Positions 51,861 through 61,594 of a stretch of DNA of 64,000 nt are shown one piece after another. The DNA lies in the NCBI GenBank assembly GCA_022071955.1, contig JAJVIM010000004.1:461970-525969 (forward strand), in the 5' to 3' direction. A program made the position numbers and the translations under genes. The notes below the pieces were generated by a model. That model saw nothing but the letters and a program-made list of their open reading frames with translations. It was not told the origin of the DNA and searched no databases. The stretch is from Anaerolineae bacterium (lineage in GTDB: Bacteria > Chloroflexota > Anaerolineae > 4572-78 > J111). Every line of letters starts with the position of its first letter. Position 1 is the first letter of the stretch.

Positions 51861-53072
51861 ATGATTCGACAACTTGCTTATCTGGCAGACTCACTGACCA
51901 CCGAATTTGAGGCACAGTTGGTGCAGGCAACGCCGCTACCCGACGGTCAGTTTGAGGTACTTCTCACGCACTCTTACTTTTACCCCACCAGCGGCGGCCA
52001 GCAGCACGATACCGGCACACTGAACGGTGTCCCCGTGCTGGAGGTAACCAAAGACGATGCCGGGAACGCCATACATCGCGTGGCCGGGCCGGTTGGCGGG
52101 CCACTGGTGCGGGGTCAAATTGACGCCGCCCGTCGCTTTGCCAACATGCAGCACCACTCGGCCCAGCACATTCTATCTGCCGCCGTCACCGAGGTGCTGG
52201 GACTGGAAACGCTCTCGGCCCACATCAGCGCCGAAACACCTTCAACCATCGACGTGGCCGACACGCCACTCGATTGGGCCGAGCTGGAACGCGCCGAGCA
52301 GCGGGCCAACGCGATAGTCTTTGAAAACCGGCCGGTCAAAGTTTATTTTGTCGATGACTCCCGCACCGACACCGTGCCGTTTCGCCGGCCGCCTAAAGTG
52401 TCCGGTGAAATCCGCGTGGTTGAAATTGACGGCTGGGATTATTCGGCCTGCGGCGGCACGCACGTGGCCCAAACCGGCAGTGTCGGGCTGATCAAAATAG
52501 TCCGCACCGAGCGCAAAAACCAAAAATTGCGGCTGCACTTTGTCGCCGGCCGGCAGGCGCTGGACCATTTTCGGCGGGTGCAACGGGTTGCCATCGACAT
52601 CAGCAATCACTTTAGCGCCAACCCGGAAGATGTGGTGGCGCTGGCCGCCCAGCAAAGCGAAGCGCTCAAACTGGCTCAAAAAGAGCTGAAACGGCTTCAG
52701 GCCGAACTATTGCCGTTGGAAGCGCAAAAACTGGCCGCGACCGCCCAACCGGTGGGCCGGATGCGCTTCGCTACTGCCCAGTTCGGCAACCGGCCGGCCG
52801 GCGATCTGCGCGAACTGGGCCGGCTGCTGCAAAGCGAGGCCGACCTTGTGGCCGTATTGGCCGGCCTCGACGACAGCCAAAAGCTATCGCTGGTGGTCAG
52901 TTGCGGGCAGGCCACCGGTATGGCCGCGCGAGAACTGCTCACCCGGCTGCTGTCGCCTGTGGGCGGTCGCGGCGGCGGCGACGCGGGGCTGGCTCAGGGC
53001 GGTGCGACCGCCACCTCCGGCCAGGTTTCCCAGTTACTGGCCGGTGCGCGCAACCTTATTTTAGCCGATTGA
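51861..53072 (+). CDS. Alanyl-tRNA editing protein (AlaX-L, with DHHA1 domain)
   Basis: 403 residues from ATG 51861; an upstream in-frame ATG 51738 adds a stretch with promoter sequence (TATAAT 51743-51748) and is unlikely to be coding. Second-additional-domain-type editing site with the zinc motifs HHSAQH and CGGTHVAQT, SYFYPTSGGQQHDTG near the start, a coiled segment (about 260-310), then a DHHA1-like C-terminal domain ending in a Gly-rich GGRGGGDAGLAQGG loop. Hydrolyses Ser- or Gly-tRNA(Ala) made in error. No strong ribosome site is visible. Confidence 0.92.
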   Translation: MIRQLAYLADSLTTEFEAQLVQATPLPDGQFEVLLTHSYFYPTSGGQQHDTGTLNGVPVLEVTKDDAGNAIHRVAGPVGGPLVRGQIDAARRFANMQHHSAQHILSAAVTEVLGLETLSAHISAETPSTIDVADTPLDWAELERAEQRANAIVFENRPVKVYFVDDSRTDTVPFRRPPKVSGEIRVVEIDGWDYSACGGTHVAQTGSVGLIKIVRTERKNQKLRLHFVAGRQALDHFRRVQRVAIDISNHFSANPEDVVALAAQQSEALKLAQKELKRLQAELLPLEAQKLAATAQPVGRMRFATAQFGNRPAGDLRELGRLLQSEADLVAVLAGLDDSQKLSLVVSCGQATGMAARELLTRLLSPVGGRGGGDAGLAQGGATATSGQVSQLLAGARNLILAD

Positions 53073-53793
53073 CAAAGGCACAGCCATTTATTACAAAACT
53101 CAAAACCACACGCCGGAATCATATTCCACAGGCGATTCAGACTGCAGCGCAAACCATAACCGCGGCTTACGCCCGCCTAACAGCTAAATCATTCTTCCTA
53201 ACGTTCATCAGATGAACAACACTCACTTAAGATGACAGATGTCACCCCCTTCGCGCCGGTTTCAAAAGGTTGACGGATCGGGGATTACGGTGCAAGCGGT
53301 TGTTTTTTTTGCTCTGTAGCAGGGAAAGGGGCGCAGTCAGCCGCGCTTTTTGCGCGGGAACGAAGAATCTGGTCAGTGTAACAGGGTTTGGCGATTTCGG
53401 GGTCACGTTTGAGCAAGCGGGTTCGGTGGCTGGAAAAAACGGCGTTGGGAGCGGGGTCATCGCTGCCAACGCTGCGGAAAAGAACCGGATAGAGCAGTCG
53501 GGTCAGCGGAACCCAGGTGGAGTTACTTTCCATAGCTAAACAAGAAATGATACGGGTTGACGGTTTTTTCTACAAGTAAGCGCCCGCCCACCCAACAACA
53601 CGCTTCACCCGAATGCCTACCCAGTGGTAATAATAAATGTGTCAAGTTAAAATTCTTTACTTGAACGCGGATTTAACCGATTTTTTGACGCGCAATGGCA
53701 TTTATGGTTAAATAACTTGCCCCAGTTAGCCGATTTTATCAGAACAAGTTACTGAATAACGAGCCTTTCTCTCAAGTGAACTCCTGTAACAAG
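53073..53793. other. Gene-free stretch
   Basis: About 720 bp with no frame I can support: the short frames here lack ribosome sites and family motifs. A near-perfect hairpin TCAAGTTAAA ... TTTACTTGA lies at 53642-53662. Composition is mixed and does not match the flanking coding DNA. It may be decayed DNA at the edge of the acquired genes that follow. Confidence 0.5.
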
Positions 53794-53823
53794 TTGACAC
53801 TTTTATTCTTACAGCTGTAATAA
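53794..53823 (+). promoter_or_regulatory. Predicted promoter with palindrome for DUF6010-like gene
   Basis: TTGACA (53794-53799), 18-bp spacer, TAATAA (53818-53823). A perfect 12-bp palindrome TTACAGCTGTAA (53809-53820) overlaps the -10 box, as an operator would. Confidence 0.5.
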
Positions 53824-53849
53824 TAGGCACCACGTCACGGAGGAACAAA

Positions 53850-54278
53850 ATGGAATACGTCATTGGAGTCGCCGCTGCTACTGCAGTTGGATTATTCGCG
53901 AGTGTGATTGGCTTCGACAAGGATCGCAGCTTCTACCCAGTCGTGTTGATAGTCATTGCCACCTTGTACCTCCTATTTGCGGCGATGGCCGGATCTATAG
54001 ATTCCTTTGTCGCAGAGGCCATTCCTGCACTCATGTTTGTGGCGATGGCTGCGTTTGGGTTCAGGAAGACTGCCTGGCTCGTGGTCGCCGGCTTGGCACT
54101 TCACGGAGTTTTTGACTTCTTTCATCACGCAGTGATAACGAACCCCGGTGTCCCTGTATGGTGGCCGGGTTGGTGTCTTGCCTACGATGTAGTTGCTGCC
54201 GCCTACTTAGCCGCGCTGATTTTTATTCGAAGGACTTCGCATGCGGCCAACCATGCGCTGTGGCCGCCAGTTGCGTGA
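53850..54278 (+). CDS. Small integral membrane protein, DUF6010-like
   Basis: 142 residues, four predicted membrane segments, preceded by CGGAGGAACAAA. Conserved-looking pieces: GFDKDRSFYPVVLIVIA, HGVFDFFHHAVITN and GVPVWWPGWCLAYD, which I recall from the DUF6010 family; its function is unknown. Codon use is less GC-biased than the surrounding operons, and it shares this with the next gene, so both may have come in together. Confidence 0.7.
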   Translation: MEYVIGVAAATAVGLFASVIGFDKDRSFYPVVLIVIATLYLLFAAMAGSIDSFVAEAIPALMFVAMAAFGFRKTAWLVVAGLALHGVFDFFHHAVITNPGVPVWWPGWCLAYDVVAAAYLAALIFIRRTSHAANHALWPPVA

Positions 54279-54332
54279 AGCGAGTATTATACGAGACGGC
54301 TGAATCCACATGGGACATTGAAAGGAATACCA

Positions 54333-55247
54333 ATGAAAGCAATTGTATGCACAGAATACGGGCCACCAGATGTTCTTCAACTCAAAGAGGTAGAAAAACC
54401 TGCTCCCAAGGACAATGAAGTACTGATAAGAGTATATGCGACAACAGTAACTGCGGGGGACGTGAGACTTCGAAGTTTCACGTTCCCTCCTTTGGCATGG
54501 CTCCCCGTGCGAATAATGTTTGGTTTCAGAAAACCAAGGAACAAAATATTAGGGCATGAGTTAGCCGGGGAAATTGAATCAGTAGGAAAAGGAGTAAAGC
54601 AATTTAGGAAAAGTGACCAGGTATTTGGATCTACTGGTCTTAGATCCGGCACGTATGCAGAGTACATATGTCTCCCCGAAGATGGGACACTCGCGATAAA
54701 ACCGCCAAGTATGACTTACGAGGAAGCCGCCGCTGTTCCTGTTGGTGGACTTACAGCACTCTATTTTCTCAGGAAGGGCAATGTCCATAGTGGGCAAAAG
54801 GTTCTTATCCATGGGGCGTCCGGAAGCGTTGGTACTTATGGAGTGCAAATCGCCAAGAGTTTGGGGGCGGAAGTCACCGGCGTTTGTAGCACGAAGAATT
54901 TGGAATTGGTAAAATCGCTGGGCGCCGACAAAGTGATTGACTATACGGAAGAGGACTCTACAAAAACGGGTGCTCTTTACGATGTCATTTTTGATGCTGT
55001 TGGAAAAACATCGTATTCACATTACAGGGAATCACTAACTCCAGATGGTGTATATGTGACAGTTGCAAAGGGGGTAGCCAAGGAAAGAGCTGAAGATCTG
55101 GTTTTCCTGAGAGAGCTAATTGCGGCGGGAAAGTTGAAATCAGTCATTGACAGAAGATATGTATTTGAGCAAATTTCTGAGGCTCATCGCTACGTCGAAA
55201 GCGGGCATAAGATAGGAAATGTCGTTATCACTCTCAAGGGACGTTGA
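54333..55247 (+). CDS. Quinone-oxidoreductase-type medium-chain dehydrogenase
   Basis: 304 residues from ATG 54333, with AAAGGAATACC upstream. MDR fold without zinc cysteines: [48 protein letters not shown] motif [17 protein letters not shown] and FDAVGKTSY. Typical NAD(P)H:quinone or enone reductase. Use of AGA, AGG, ATA and lower GC than neighbours suggests horizontal acquisition. It is followed directly by the leader of the gcv operon. Confidence 0.9.
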   Translation: MKAIVCTEYGPPDVLQLKEVEKPAPKDNEVLIRVYATTVTAGDVRLRSFTFPPLAWLPVRIMFGFRKPRNKILGHELAGEIESVGKGVKQFRKSDQVFGSTGLRSGTYAEYICLPEDGTLAIKPPSMTYEEAAAVPVGGLTALYFLRKGNVHSGQKVLIHGASGSVGTYGVQIAKSLGAEVTGVCSTKNLELVKSLGADKVIDYTEEDSTKTGALYDVIFDAVGKTSYSHYRESLTPDGVYVTVAKGVAKERAEDLVFLRELIAAGKLKSVIDRRYVFEQISEAHRYVESGHKIGNVVITLKGR

Positions 55248-55437
55248 CTTGCGCCGTATTGCGCCCTGCTCCAGCGTTAACCGTGTTAGCGGGTGTGGCT
55301 TTCAAGGCGAAAGCCTGTTACAAGTCCGGGCCGTGTTTGGGGTGAATGACGAGGGGCAAAAAATAGTTGATGTGACGTGTAAAATACAGTCCACAAGCGC
55401 GACTTTTGGCCTAAACAAGCAAACTAAGGCCGTTGTT
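55248..55437. other. Spacer before gcv promoter, no gene seen
   Basis: A short open frame runs from here into the riboswitch but has no family similarity and overlaps the structured RNA, so it is not called. No repeat or RNA element recognised. Confidence 0.5.
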
Positions 55438-55465
55438 TTGCATAGTTTCGTAAATGTGCTACACT
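55438..55465 (+). promoter_or_regulatory. gcvT: Predicted promoter of the gcv operon
   Basis: TTGCAT (55438-55443), 16-bp spacer, TACACT (55460-55465). The expected start near 55472 is about 20 bases before the first aptamer, as wanted for a riboswitch leader. Confidence 0.5.
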
Positions 55466-55493
55466 TCCAGCACAAATCAATACTGCTGAAAAT

Positions 55494-55680
55494 GCGCCAC
55501 GGGAGAGAGCCGGGCAATCCGGCCGCCGAAGGGGCAAGGCCAGGCAGTCAGCCGCACTGCCGGCCGAAACTCTCAGGCAAAGGGATCGTAGCGTAAACAG
55601 CACCTCTGGAGAGCCGGTCTTTTGACCGCACCGACGGGGCAACCCTGCATAAGGGGCAATCTCTCAGGTTTAGGACAGAG
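55494..55680 (+). ncRNA. Tandem glycine riboswitch
   Basis: Two consecutive glycine aptamers. The first runs from about 55494 to 55590 (GGGAGAG at 55501, closing ACTCTCAGGCAAAGGGA from 55569); the second from about 55603 to 55680 (CTCTGGAGAG, GACGGGGCAACCC, closing CTCTCAGGTTTAGGACAGAG). The short linker and paired GGAGAG/CTCTC arms are typical of the glycine class. It precedes gcvT by about 200 bp and, with the following hairpin, should turn on glycine cleavage when glycine is plentiful. Confidence 0.93.
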
Positions 55681-55684
55681 TTTT

Positions 55685-55716
55685 CGGGCACCCTTTTACG
55701 GTGCCCGTTGTTATTT
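55685..55716 (+). terminator. Riboswitch expression-platform terminator
   Basis: CGGGCACC / GGTGCCCG 8-bp stem with loop CTTTTAC, then TTGTTATTT, starting 4 bases after the second aptamer. In glycine-on switches, ligand binding prevents this hairpin; this mode is inferred. The rest of the leader to 55877 is filler with CTGACTCCTGACCCCTG repeats. Confidence 0.8.
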
Positions 55717-55877
55717 CTGACAGGTTGCTCCTCCCCTGACCACACCTGCCAACAGAACACAACCCAATTACCCAAATAGATTGTGGGACAACATCAAAAA
55801 TTGAAACCGGGTCAGAAGTCTCCCATCACCTAATTTCTGACTCCTGACCCCTGAATCCGACTTTCAAAGGAGAAACT

Positions 55878-56987
55878 ATGAGCGAGGCACTTAACCGAAC
55901 CCAACTTTATCAGTGGCACGTTGACCACGGCGCTCGAATGGTGCCGTTTGCCGGTTGGGAAATGCCCGTGCAATACCCCACCGGCCCCATTGAAGAACAC
56001 CACATTACCCGCCGCTCAGCCGGCCTGTTTGATATTGACCACATGGGCCAGGTTAACGTTACCGGTCCGGACGCCATCCCTTTTCTCAATTTGGTGATGA
56101 CCTGGGATGTGACCACAATGGCCGAGAACGAAGCCCACTACGCCCTCATGTGCCACAAACACGGCGGCGTGGTCGATGACGTGTTTATTTACCGGCTGCC
56201 GGAGCGCTGGTTTGTGGTGATCAACGCCGCCAACCGCCAAAAAGATGTCGATTGGCTGACAAAACACGCGGCCAACTTTAACGTCACCGTCACCGATGTG
56301 TCCGATGCAACCTACATGCTGGCGCTGCAAGGCCCGCAGGCCATCCCGCTGCTCAATCGCCTCACCCCGACAGACCTTGAAGCCGTGCCGCGCTTTACCG
56401 CCGTGGCCACCCATTTGGGCGGCGTGCGGGCGCTGGTCGGCCGCACCGGCTACACCGGCGAAGACGGCGTGGAAATCTTTTTTAGCGCCCCCGAAGCGCC
56501 GCGGGTGTGGGAGATGATTTTGGCCACCGGCCAGAAATCCGGCATCGAAGTGGCCCCAATCGGCCTGGCTGCCCGCGACAGCCTCCGCTTTGAGCCGGCC
56601 TTTTCGCTGTACGGCCATGAAATCGATGACACCATTACCCCGCTCGAAGCCCGGCTCAACTGGGCGTGCAGTTTTGAAAAAGAGTTTATTGGCCGCGAGG
56701 CGCTGTTGGCCCAAAAACAAGAGGGGCTGGCCCGCAAACTCATCAGCTTTGAACTGACCGAAAAAGGCGTGCCGCGGCAGGGTTATCCGGTCGCCAACGC
56801 CAGCGGTGAAGAAATTGGGCAGGTGGTGACCGGCCTGTACGCGCCCACCGTTGACAAATATTGCGGCAACGCCTTTGTGCCGCCGGAATACGCCAAAACC
56901 GGCACTCCCCTGCAAATCCTCATTAGAGACAAACCCAAAACAGCAGTTGTGGTTAAACGGCCGTTTTACACGCCGGCTTATCGATAA
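55878..56987 (+). CDS. gcvT: Aminomethyltransferase, glycine cleavage T protein
   Basis: 369 residues. Transfers the C1 unit from the aminomethyl-lipoyl H protein to tetrahydrofolate, releasing ammonia. Family segments: MVPFAGWEMPVQYPTGPIEEH, HMGQVNVTGPD, RTGYTGEDGVEIF, LAARDSLRFEP and RQGYPVANASGEEIGQVVTG. AAAGGAGAAACT precedes the ATG. First gene after the glycine riboswitch. Confidence 0.97.
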   Translation: MSEALNRTQLYQWHVDHGARMVPFAGWEMPVQYPTGPIEEHHITRRSAGLFDIDHMGQVNVTGPDAIPFLNLVMTWDVTTMAENEAHYALMCHKHGGVVDDVFIYRLPERWFVVINAANRQKDVDWLTKHAANFNVTVTDVSDATYMLALQGPQAIPLLNRLTPTDLEAVPRFTAVATHLGGVRALVGRTGYTGEDGVEIFFSAPEAPRVWEMILATGQKSGIEVAPIGLAARDSLRFEPAFSLYGHEIDDTITPLEARLNWACSFEKEFIGREALLAQKQEGLARKLISFELTEKGVPRQGYPVANASGEEIGQVVTGLYAPTVDKYCGNAFVPPEYAKTGTPLQILIRDKPKTAVVVKRPFYTPAYR

Positions 56988-57017
56988 AAAACTTTTTGCC
57001 AAGAAAGGAATTTAACC

Positions 57018-57404
57018 ATGAAATTAGACCCTAACGCCAAATATCAAGACTCCCACGAATGGGCCCGCAAAGAGGGCAACCTGATTGTGGTAGGCATTAC
57101 CGACCATGCCCAGGAAAGCCTGAGCGATGTGGTGTTTGTTGAACTGCCATCGGTGGGCGACACCCTGGCCAAAGGCGATGTCTTTGGCGTGGTTGAGTCG
57201 GTCAAAGCCGCCAGCGACCTTTACATGCCGATGAGCGGCGAAATTGTTGAAGTGAACGATCTGCTGGACGACGAACCGGAAAAGGTGAACGAAGACCCGT
57301 TTGGTGCGGGCTGGATGATCAAAGTAAAACCCAGCGATCCGGCCGAATGGGACAGCCTGTTATCTGGCAGCGAGTACGAAGCCGTCGCCGCCGAAGAAGA
57401 ATAG
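57018..57404 (+). CDS. gcvH: Glycine cleavage H protein (lipoyl carrier)
   Basis: 128 residues. The lipoylated lysine lies in ESVKAASDLY (Lys63). WARKEGNLIVVGITDHAQESL and PFGAGWMIKV are standard. It carries the aminomethyl group between P and T proteins. 30 bp after gcvT, 12 bp before gcvP, with AAGAAAGGAATTT upstream. Confidence 0.97.
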   Translation: MKLDPNAKYQDSHEWARKEGNLIVVGITDHAQESLSDVVFVELPSVGDTLAKGDVFGVVESVKAASDLYMPMSGEIVEVNDLLDDEPEKVNEDPFGAGWMIKVKPSDPAEWDSLLSGSEYEAVAAEEE

Positions 57405-57416
57405 GAGATACGTTTT

Positions 57417-60302
57417 ATGCGTGATGTAACCCCAAAATCGTTATTACAGCCCACCGACACCTTTGCCAACCGACACCTCGGCCCCAGCGAAGAAGACATG
57501 CAGCAAATGCTGCACCGGCTGGGCGTCGCATCACTGGAGGAACTGGTTGAGCAAACCGTGCCGGCCGCCATCCGGTTGGACGGGCCACTGAACCTGCCGC
57601 CCGCCCGCAGCGAGTCCGAAGTGCTGGCCGATCTGCGCCAACTGGCCGGCCAAAACCAGGTATTTCGCTCGTACATTGGCATGGGATACTACGGTTGCAT
57701 CACACCTCCGGTTATTCTGCGCAACATTATGGAAAACCCGGGCTGGTACACCCAGTACACCCCCTACCAGGCCGAAATTGCGCAGGGCCGGCTGGAAGCT
57801 TTGCTAAATTTCCAGACAATGGTGTCTGATCTAACCGGGCTGGACATTGCCAACGCCTCGCTGCTGGATGAGGCCACGGCCGCCGCCGAAGCAATGACGC
57901 TGTGCAAACGCGCCCAGCCAAAAAAATCCACGGCCAACGTCTTTTTTGTGTCCGAGTTATGCCACCCCCAAACCATCGATGTGGTCCGCACCCGCGCCGA
58001 GCCGATGGGCTACAAAGTGGTGGTGGGCGACCACACCCGCTACACGTTTGCCGAAGCTACCTTTGGTGTGCTGCTCCAATATCCGGCCACTGATGGTTCA
58101 ATTATTGACTACACGCAATTTTCAGAGAAGGCACACCAGCACGATGCGCTGGTAGTCGTCGCCACCGATTTGCTGGCGTTGACACTGCTCCGCCCGCCGG
58201 TTGAGTTTGGCGCAGATGTGGTCATCGGCAACAGCCAGCGGCTGGGCGTGCCGATGGGCTACGGCGGGCCGCACGCCGCTTTTATGTCGACCAAAGATGA
58301 GTTCAAACGGTTGATGCCCGGCCGGCTGATCGGCGTGTCGCAAGATGCCACCGGCAAACCGGCCATGCGGCTGGCGTTGCAAACCCGCGAGCAGCACATC
58401 CGCCGCGACAAAGCCACCAGCAACATTTGCACGGCGCAGGTACTGCTGGCGGTGATGGCCTCGATGTACGCAGTGTACCACGGGCCGGCGGGCCTGCGCC
58501 GCATTGCCCAACGGGTCAAGCTGCTCACCGGCATTTTGGCCGGCGCGCTCAAAACCGCCGGCTACCAGCTTAACAACACGCCCGTGTTTGACACGCTCAA
58601 AATCAGCGGCGGGCCGCGCAGCCAGGCCCAAATTCAGCAGGCAGCGCTGGGCAAAGGCATCAATTTGCGTTATTTTGATGACGATGCTGTGGGAGTGGCG
58701 CTGGATGAAACCGTAACCACCACCGACCTGACCGACCTGCTGGATATTTTCGGAGTCAGCGGCATCAATCTGGAAGCCGCCGCCGAAAGCGTGCCGCTTG
58801 AAGTTGATGCCCCGCACGGCCGCAGCAGCCAGATTTTGAGCCATCCTGTATTCAACAGTTACCATTCAGAAACAGAAATGCTGCGCTACATTCACCGGCT
58901 GCAAAGTCGCGACCTGTCGCTGGCCTTTTCGATGATCCCGCTCGGCTCGTGCACCATGAAGCTCAACGCCACCACCGAGATGATCCCCGTCACCTGGCCC
59001 GAATTTGCCAACCTGCACCCCTTTGTACCGGCCAACCAGGCCGCGGGCTACCGGGTGCTGTTTGAGCGGCTGGAACGCTGGCTGGCCGACATCACCGGCT
59101 TTGCGGCGGTGTCGCTGCAACCCAACGCCGGCTCGCAGGGCGAATACACCGGCCTGCTAATGATCCGCGCCTATCACCTGTCGCGCGGCGACAGCCAGCG
59201 CAACATCTGCCTGATCCCCAGCTCGGCGCACGGCACCAACCCCGCCAGCGCGGCAATGGCCGGTATGGAGGTGGTGGTGGTCGCTTGCGACGACGATGGC
59301 AACATCGATGTGGCCGATTTGCGGGCCAAAGCCGAGGAACACGCCGCCAATCTGGCCGCGCTGATGGTGACTTATCCTTCGACGCACGGCGTTTTTGAGG
59401 CCGCTATCCGCGAGATTTGCCAGATTATCCACGCCAACGGCGGGCAGGTGTACATGGATGGGGCCAATATGAACGCGATGGTGGGGCTGTCGAGCCCCGG
59501 CGCAATTGGCGCAGATGTGTGCCACCTCAATCTGCACAAAACATTCAGCATTCCGCACGGGGGCGGCGGACCGGGAATGGGCCCCATCGGCGTGGCCGCG
59601 CACCTGGCTCCATTTTTGCCCAGCCACGCGGTGGTGAGTGGCGTGGGCGGCGCAGAAGCGACCGGCGCGGTTTCGGCGGCGCCGTGGGGCAGCGCCAGCA
59701 TTTTGCCCATTTCTTACGCCTACATTGCTATGATGGGCGCGGAGGGATTGACCCGCGCCAGCCAGGTAGCCATCCTCAACGCCAACTACGTGGCCAAACG
59801 GCTGGAGCCGCACTACCCGGTGTTGTACACCGGCGCGAATGGCCGGGTAGCCCACGAATGCATTATCGACCTGCGCCAGATTCAGCACAACAGTGGCATC
59901 ACCGTGGAAGATGTGGCCAAGCGGCTGATGGATTACGGTTTCCACGCGCCGACGATGAGCTTTCCGGTTAGCGGCACGCTGATGATTGAGCCAACAGAAA
60001 GCGAGTCGTTGGCCGAGTTGGAGCGTTTCTGCGAGGCGTTAATTTCTATCCGTGACGAAATCCGAGCGGTTGAAACGGGGCAACTGCACGCCACCAACAA
60101 CCCGCTCAAACACGCGCCGCACACCGCCGAAGTTGTGACCGGCGAATGGGATCGGCCCTACTCCCGCGAGCAGGCCGCCTTCCCGACGCCGTGGGTGCGC
60201 GAAGCCAAATTCTGGCCGTTTGTCTCGCGCATCGATAATGTTTACGGCGATAGACACCTGTTCTGTGTATGCCTGCCCGTGCAGGAATACGCTGTCAGTT
60301 AG
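57417..60302 (+). CDS. gcvP: Glycine dehydrogenase (decarboxylating), P protein
   Basis: 961 residues, the full-length single-chain form. PLP enzyme that decarboxylates glycine onto the H protein. The N-terminal half starts [17 protein letters not shown] and has the family YIGMGYYG segment; the C-terminal half has the PLP lysine in [18 protein letters not shown] (Lys708). GGAGATACG precedes the ATG. The stop codon is only 4 bases from the first transposon-end-like repeat. The lipoamide dehydrogenase (L protein) is not in the window. Confidence 0.97.
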   Translation: MRDVTPKSLLQPTDTFANRHLGPSEEDMQQMLHRLGVASLEELVEQTVPAAIRLDGPLNLPPARSESEVLADLRQLAGQNQVFRSYIGMGYYGCITPPVILRNIMENPGWYTQYTPYQAEIAQGRLEALLNFQTMVSDLTGLDIANASLLDEATAAAEAMTLCKRAQPKKSTANVFFVSELCHPQTIDVVRTRAEPMGYKVVVGDHTRYTFAEATFGVLLQYPATDGSIIDYTQFSEKAHQHDALVVVATDLLALTLLRPPVEFGADVVIGNSQRLGVPMGYGGPHAAFMSTKDEFKRLMPGRLIGVSQDATGKPAMRLALQTREQHIRRDKATSNICTAQVLLAVMASMYAVYHGPAGLRRIAQRVKLLTGILAGALKTAGYQLNNTPVFDTLKISGGPRSQAQIQQAALGKGINLRYFDDDAVGVALDETVTTTDLTDLLDIFGVSGINLEAAAESVPLEVDAPHGRSSQILSHPVFNSYHSETEMLRYIHRLQSRDLSLAFSMIPLGSCTMKLNATTEMIPVTWPEFANLHPFVPANQAAGYRVLFERLERWLADITGFAAVSLQPNAGSQGEYTGLLMIRAYHLSRGDSQRNICLIPSSAHGTNPASAAMAGMEVVVVACDDDGNIDVADLRAKAEEHAANLAALMVTYPSTHGVFEAAIREICQIIHANGGQVYMDGANMNAMVGLSSPGAIGADVCHLNLHKTFSIPHGGGGPGMGPIGVAAHLAPFLPSHAVVSGVGGAEATGAVSAAPWGSASILPISYAYIAMMGAEGLTRASQVAILNANYVAKRLEPHYPVLYTGANGRVAHECIIDLRQIQHNSGITVEDVAKRLMDYGFHAPTMSFPVSGTLMIEPTESESLAELERFCEALISIRDEIRAVETGQLHATNNPLKHAPHTAEVVTGEWDRPYSREQAAFPTPWVREAKFWPFVSRIDNVYGDRHLFCVCLPVQEYAVS

Positions 60303-60306
60303 TTGT

Positions 60307-60406
60307 TGTCACTTAGGAATTGGCTTGCACTAACGAGGATTTTTGAGGTATTTGGCTTGCACTGAATGCAGACTTTTCCTTGTACTGGCGGTGTTTGGCT
60401 TGCACT
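60307..60406. repeat. Transposon-end-like array of TTGGCTTGCACT repeats
   Basis: Begins TGTCACTTAGGAATTGG 4 bases past the gcvP stop. Three direct copies of TTGGCTTGCACT at 60320-60331, 60352-60363 and 60395-60406, with a fourth at 61158-61169. A 23-bp block starting TCACTTAGG and ending CTTGCACT is identical at 60309-60331 and 61147-61169. Clustered short end repeats with a TGT tip are typical of TnsB/TniA-type transposons. Confidence 0.7.
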
Positions 60407-60482
60407 GGTGCAAAAATCGCACGGCGGCCAGCTTCATGACCACGCAGTGCAAAATATCCACACAGACTTAAGATTTGTCCAG

Positions 60483-60511
60483 GAGCCACGTTTTATGACG
60501 TGGCTCTTTTC
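60483..60511 (+). terminator. Rho-independent terminator, probably of gcv operon
   Basis: GAGCCACGT / ACGTGGCTC 9-bp stem with loop TTTATG and then TTTTCT. It lies 180 bp past gcvP, beyond the end-repeat array, as though the repeats had been inserted between the gene and its terminator. Confidence 0.65.
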
Positions 60512-60565
60512 TATTTTCGGCTACACTGCCCAAATTTGTTTCATCCGTTTTCTGACACTTTTGCC

Positions 60566-61150
60566 TCAGGCGGCCGGTCTGGCTTCGCACAGGATATTAT
60601 CGCCTATGTACACCCAGATAAGGGTTTCATCGTCCGGCGAGCACCGTATCGTCACCGGCGTGTCAGGCCAGTAGGCCAACAACGGATGCACGAACCGGGA
60701 ATGGCCCAACTCAATCACCCCGGCCCGGTTAATACGGGCCGACTCGCGATTGAGGAGATTGACAGCCCGCAGCGGGTTGTCCAGATAATTGTCAAAGACC
60801 CGCCTGAAATGGGGCAGCCAGAGGGAGGGATACCGGCGCAGGTCGGCCGCCCAATCCTCATATAAGGCTGAGGTGGTTTCGTTGATGAGCTGGCGCGGAC
60901 GCAGGGCAAATATATCCAGTTGTTCAAGTTGCCGCCGGGTTGCGGGAGCTAACTCAGTGTCGGGGACAACCGCCCGGGGTAAATGCCAGACCAGACCGCC
61001 GGGAACCAGGACACCCGGCGTACGCTCGGCGGTCAGCGTCTGGTACAGGGCCAGCCGGCGAATGATTTCCGGATCACTGTCGCGCGGGGCCACCTGAAAC
61101 CCCAGTACCTGGCGGCTGGTGAGATTGAGCACACAGCCGATCGCTATCAC
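60566..61150 (-). pseudogene. Mu/TniA-type transposase, C-terminal part only
   Basis: 194 residues with the end of an rve-like domain (CVLNLTSRQVLGFQVAPRD) and a Mu-transposase C-terminal beta-barrel (SRFVHPLLAYWPDTP, IRCSPDDETLIWVYIGD). The N-terminal DNA-binding domains and the first catalytic Asp are missing: the frame meets stop codons right where the terminal repeat at 61147-61169 begins. Probably an internal deletion fused the C-terminal half to the element end. Confidence 0.75.
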
Positions 61151-61306
61151 TTAGGAATTGGCTTGCACTGAATGTGTGGATATTTTGCACTCAGAGTTTT
61201 GTGCGCTTTGCATCCCTACCGGCAACATAATCGCTACAATCACACAAAATTTGTTTCAGAACACACCTGACACTGTTTCATACGCCACCTGACACTTATG
61301 ACCCGC

Positions 61307-61594
61307 CTAAGCCAGCTCCATAAACACTTCTGGCCGTTGTTCAGCGATCCGCAGCAAGGATTTTGCGGGGCCACTCGGTGTTCTTCGTCCTTGTTCCCAG
61401 TCCTGCACTGTGCGTAGACTGACCCCCATCAGGCCGGCAAAGGCCGCCTGCGACAAATTTAGCTGCTTACGAATTTCACGGGGTGTTGATGGTTCTTGCA
61501 GTTCCCGGGTCTTTAACTCGGCTTTACCAGCTTTGAAACTCTTAATCTCCTGAATACCTTCCAATATTTCCAGACCAATATTACGTTCAGCCAT
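61307..61594 (-). CDS. XRE-family antitoxin (HigA/NadS type)
   Basis: 95 residues. C-terminal HTH of the NadS/HigA type: TPREIRKQLNLSQAAFAGLM then GVSLRTVQDWEQGRRTP and PAKSLLRIAEQRPEVF. Such antitoxins bind their toxin and repress the shared promoter. It follows the toxin gene; the ancestral toxin stop would have overlapped its ATG by 8 bases. Appears intact. Confidence 0.88.
   Translation of the reverse strand: MAERNIGLEILEGIQEIKSFKAGKAELKTRELQEPSTPREIRKQLNLSQAAFAGLMGVSLRTVQDWEQGRRTPSGPAKSLLRIAEQRPEVFMELA

Larger units (their letters stand above)
60446..61191. mobile_element. Remnant element bounded by 19-bp inverted repeats
   Basis: A perfect 19-bp inverted repeat (AGTGCAAAATATCCACACA at 60446-60464 and its reverse complement at 61173-61191) encloses the truncated Mu/TniA-type transposase. 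A second repeat family, TTTCA-N9-CTGACACT, has one copy inside (about 60538-60560) and two just outside to the right (61254-61274 and 61276-61297), all in one orientation. The overlap of repeat families suggests nested or fused elements, not one intact transposon. Confidence 0.65.

Noticed and set aside
53285..53533. Short minus-strand frame in the gene-poor stretch
   Set aside because: No ribosome site, no recognisable motif and several overlapping alternatives in other frames.
55219..55596. Short open frame upstream of gcvT
   Set aside because: It overlaps the glycine riboswitch and the end of the MDR gene, lacks a ribosome site and has no family likeness.
60320..60406. Regular short repeats as a possible CRISPR array
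   Set aside because: The repeat unit is only 12 bases, spacing is uneven (32 and 43), and a fourth copy lies 750 bp away beside a transposase; transposon ends explain it better.
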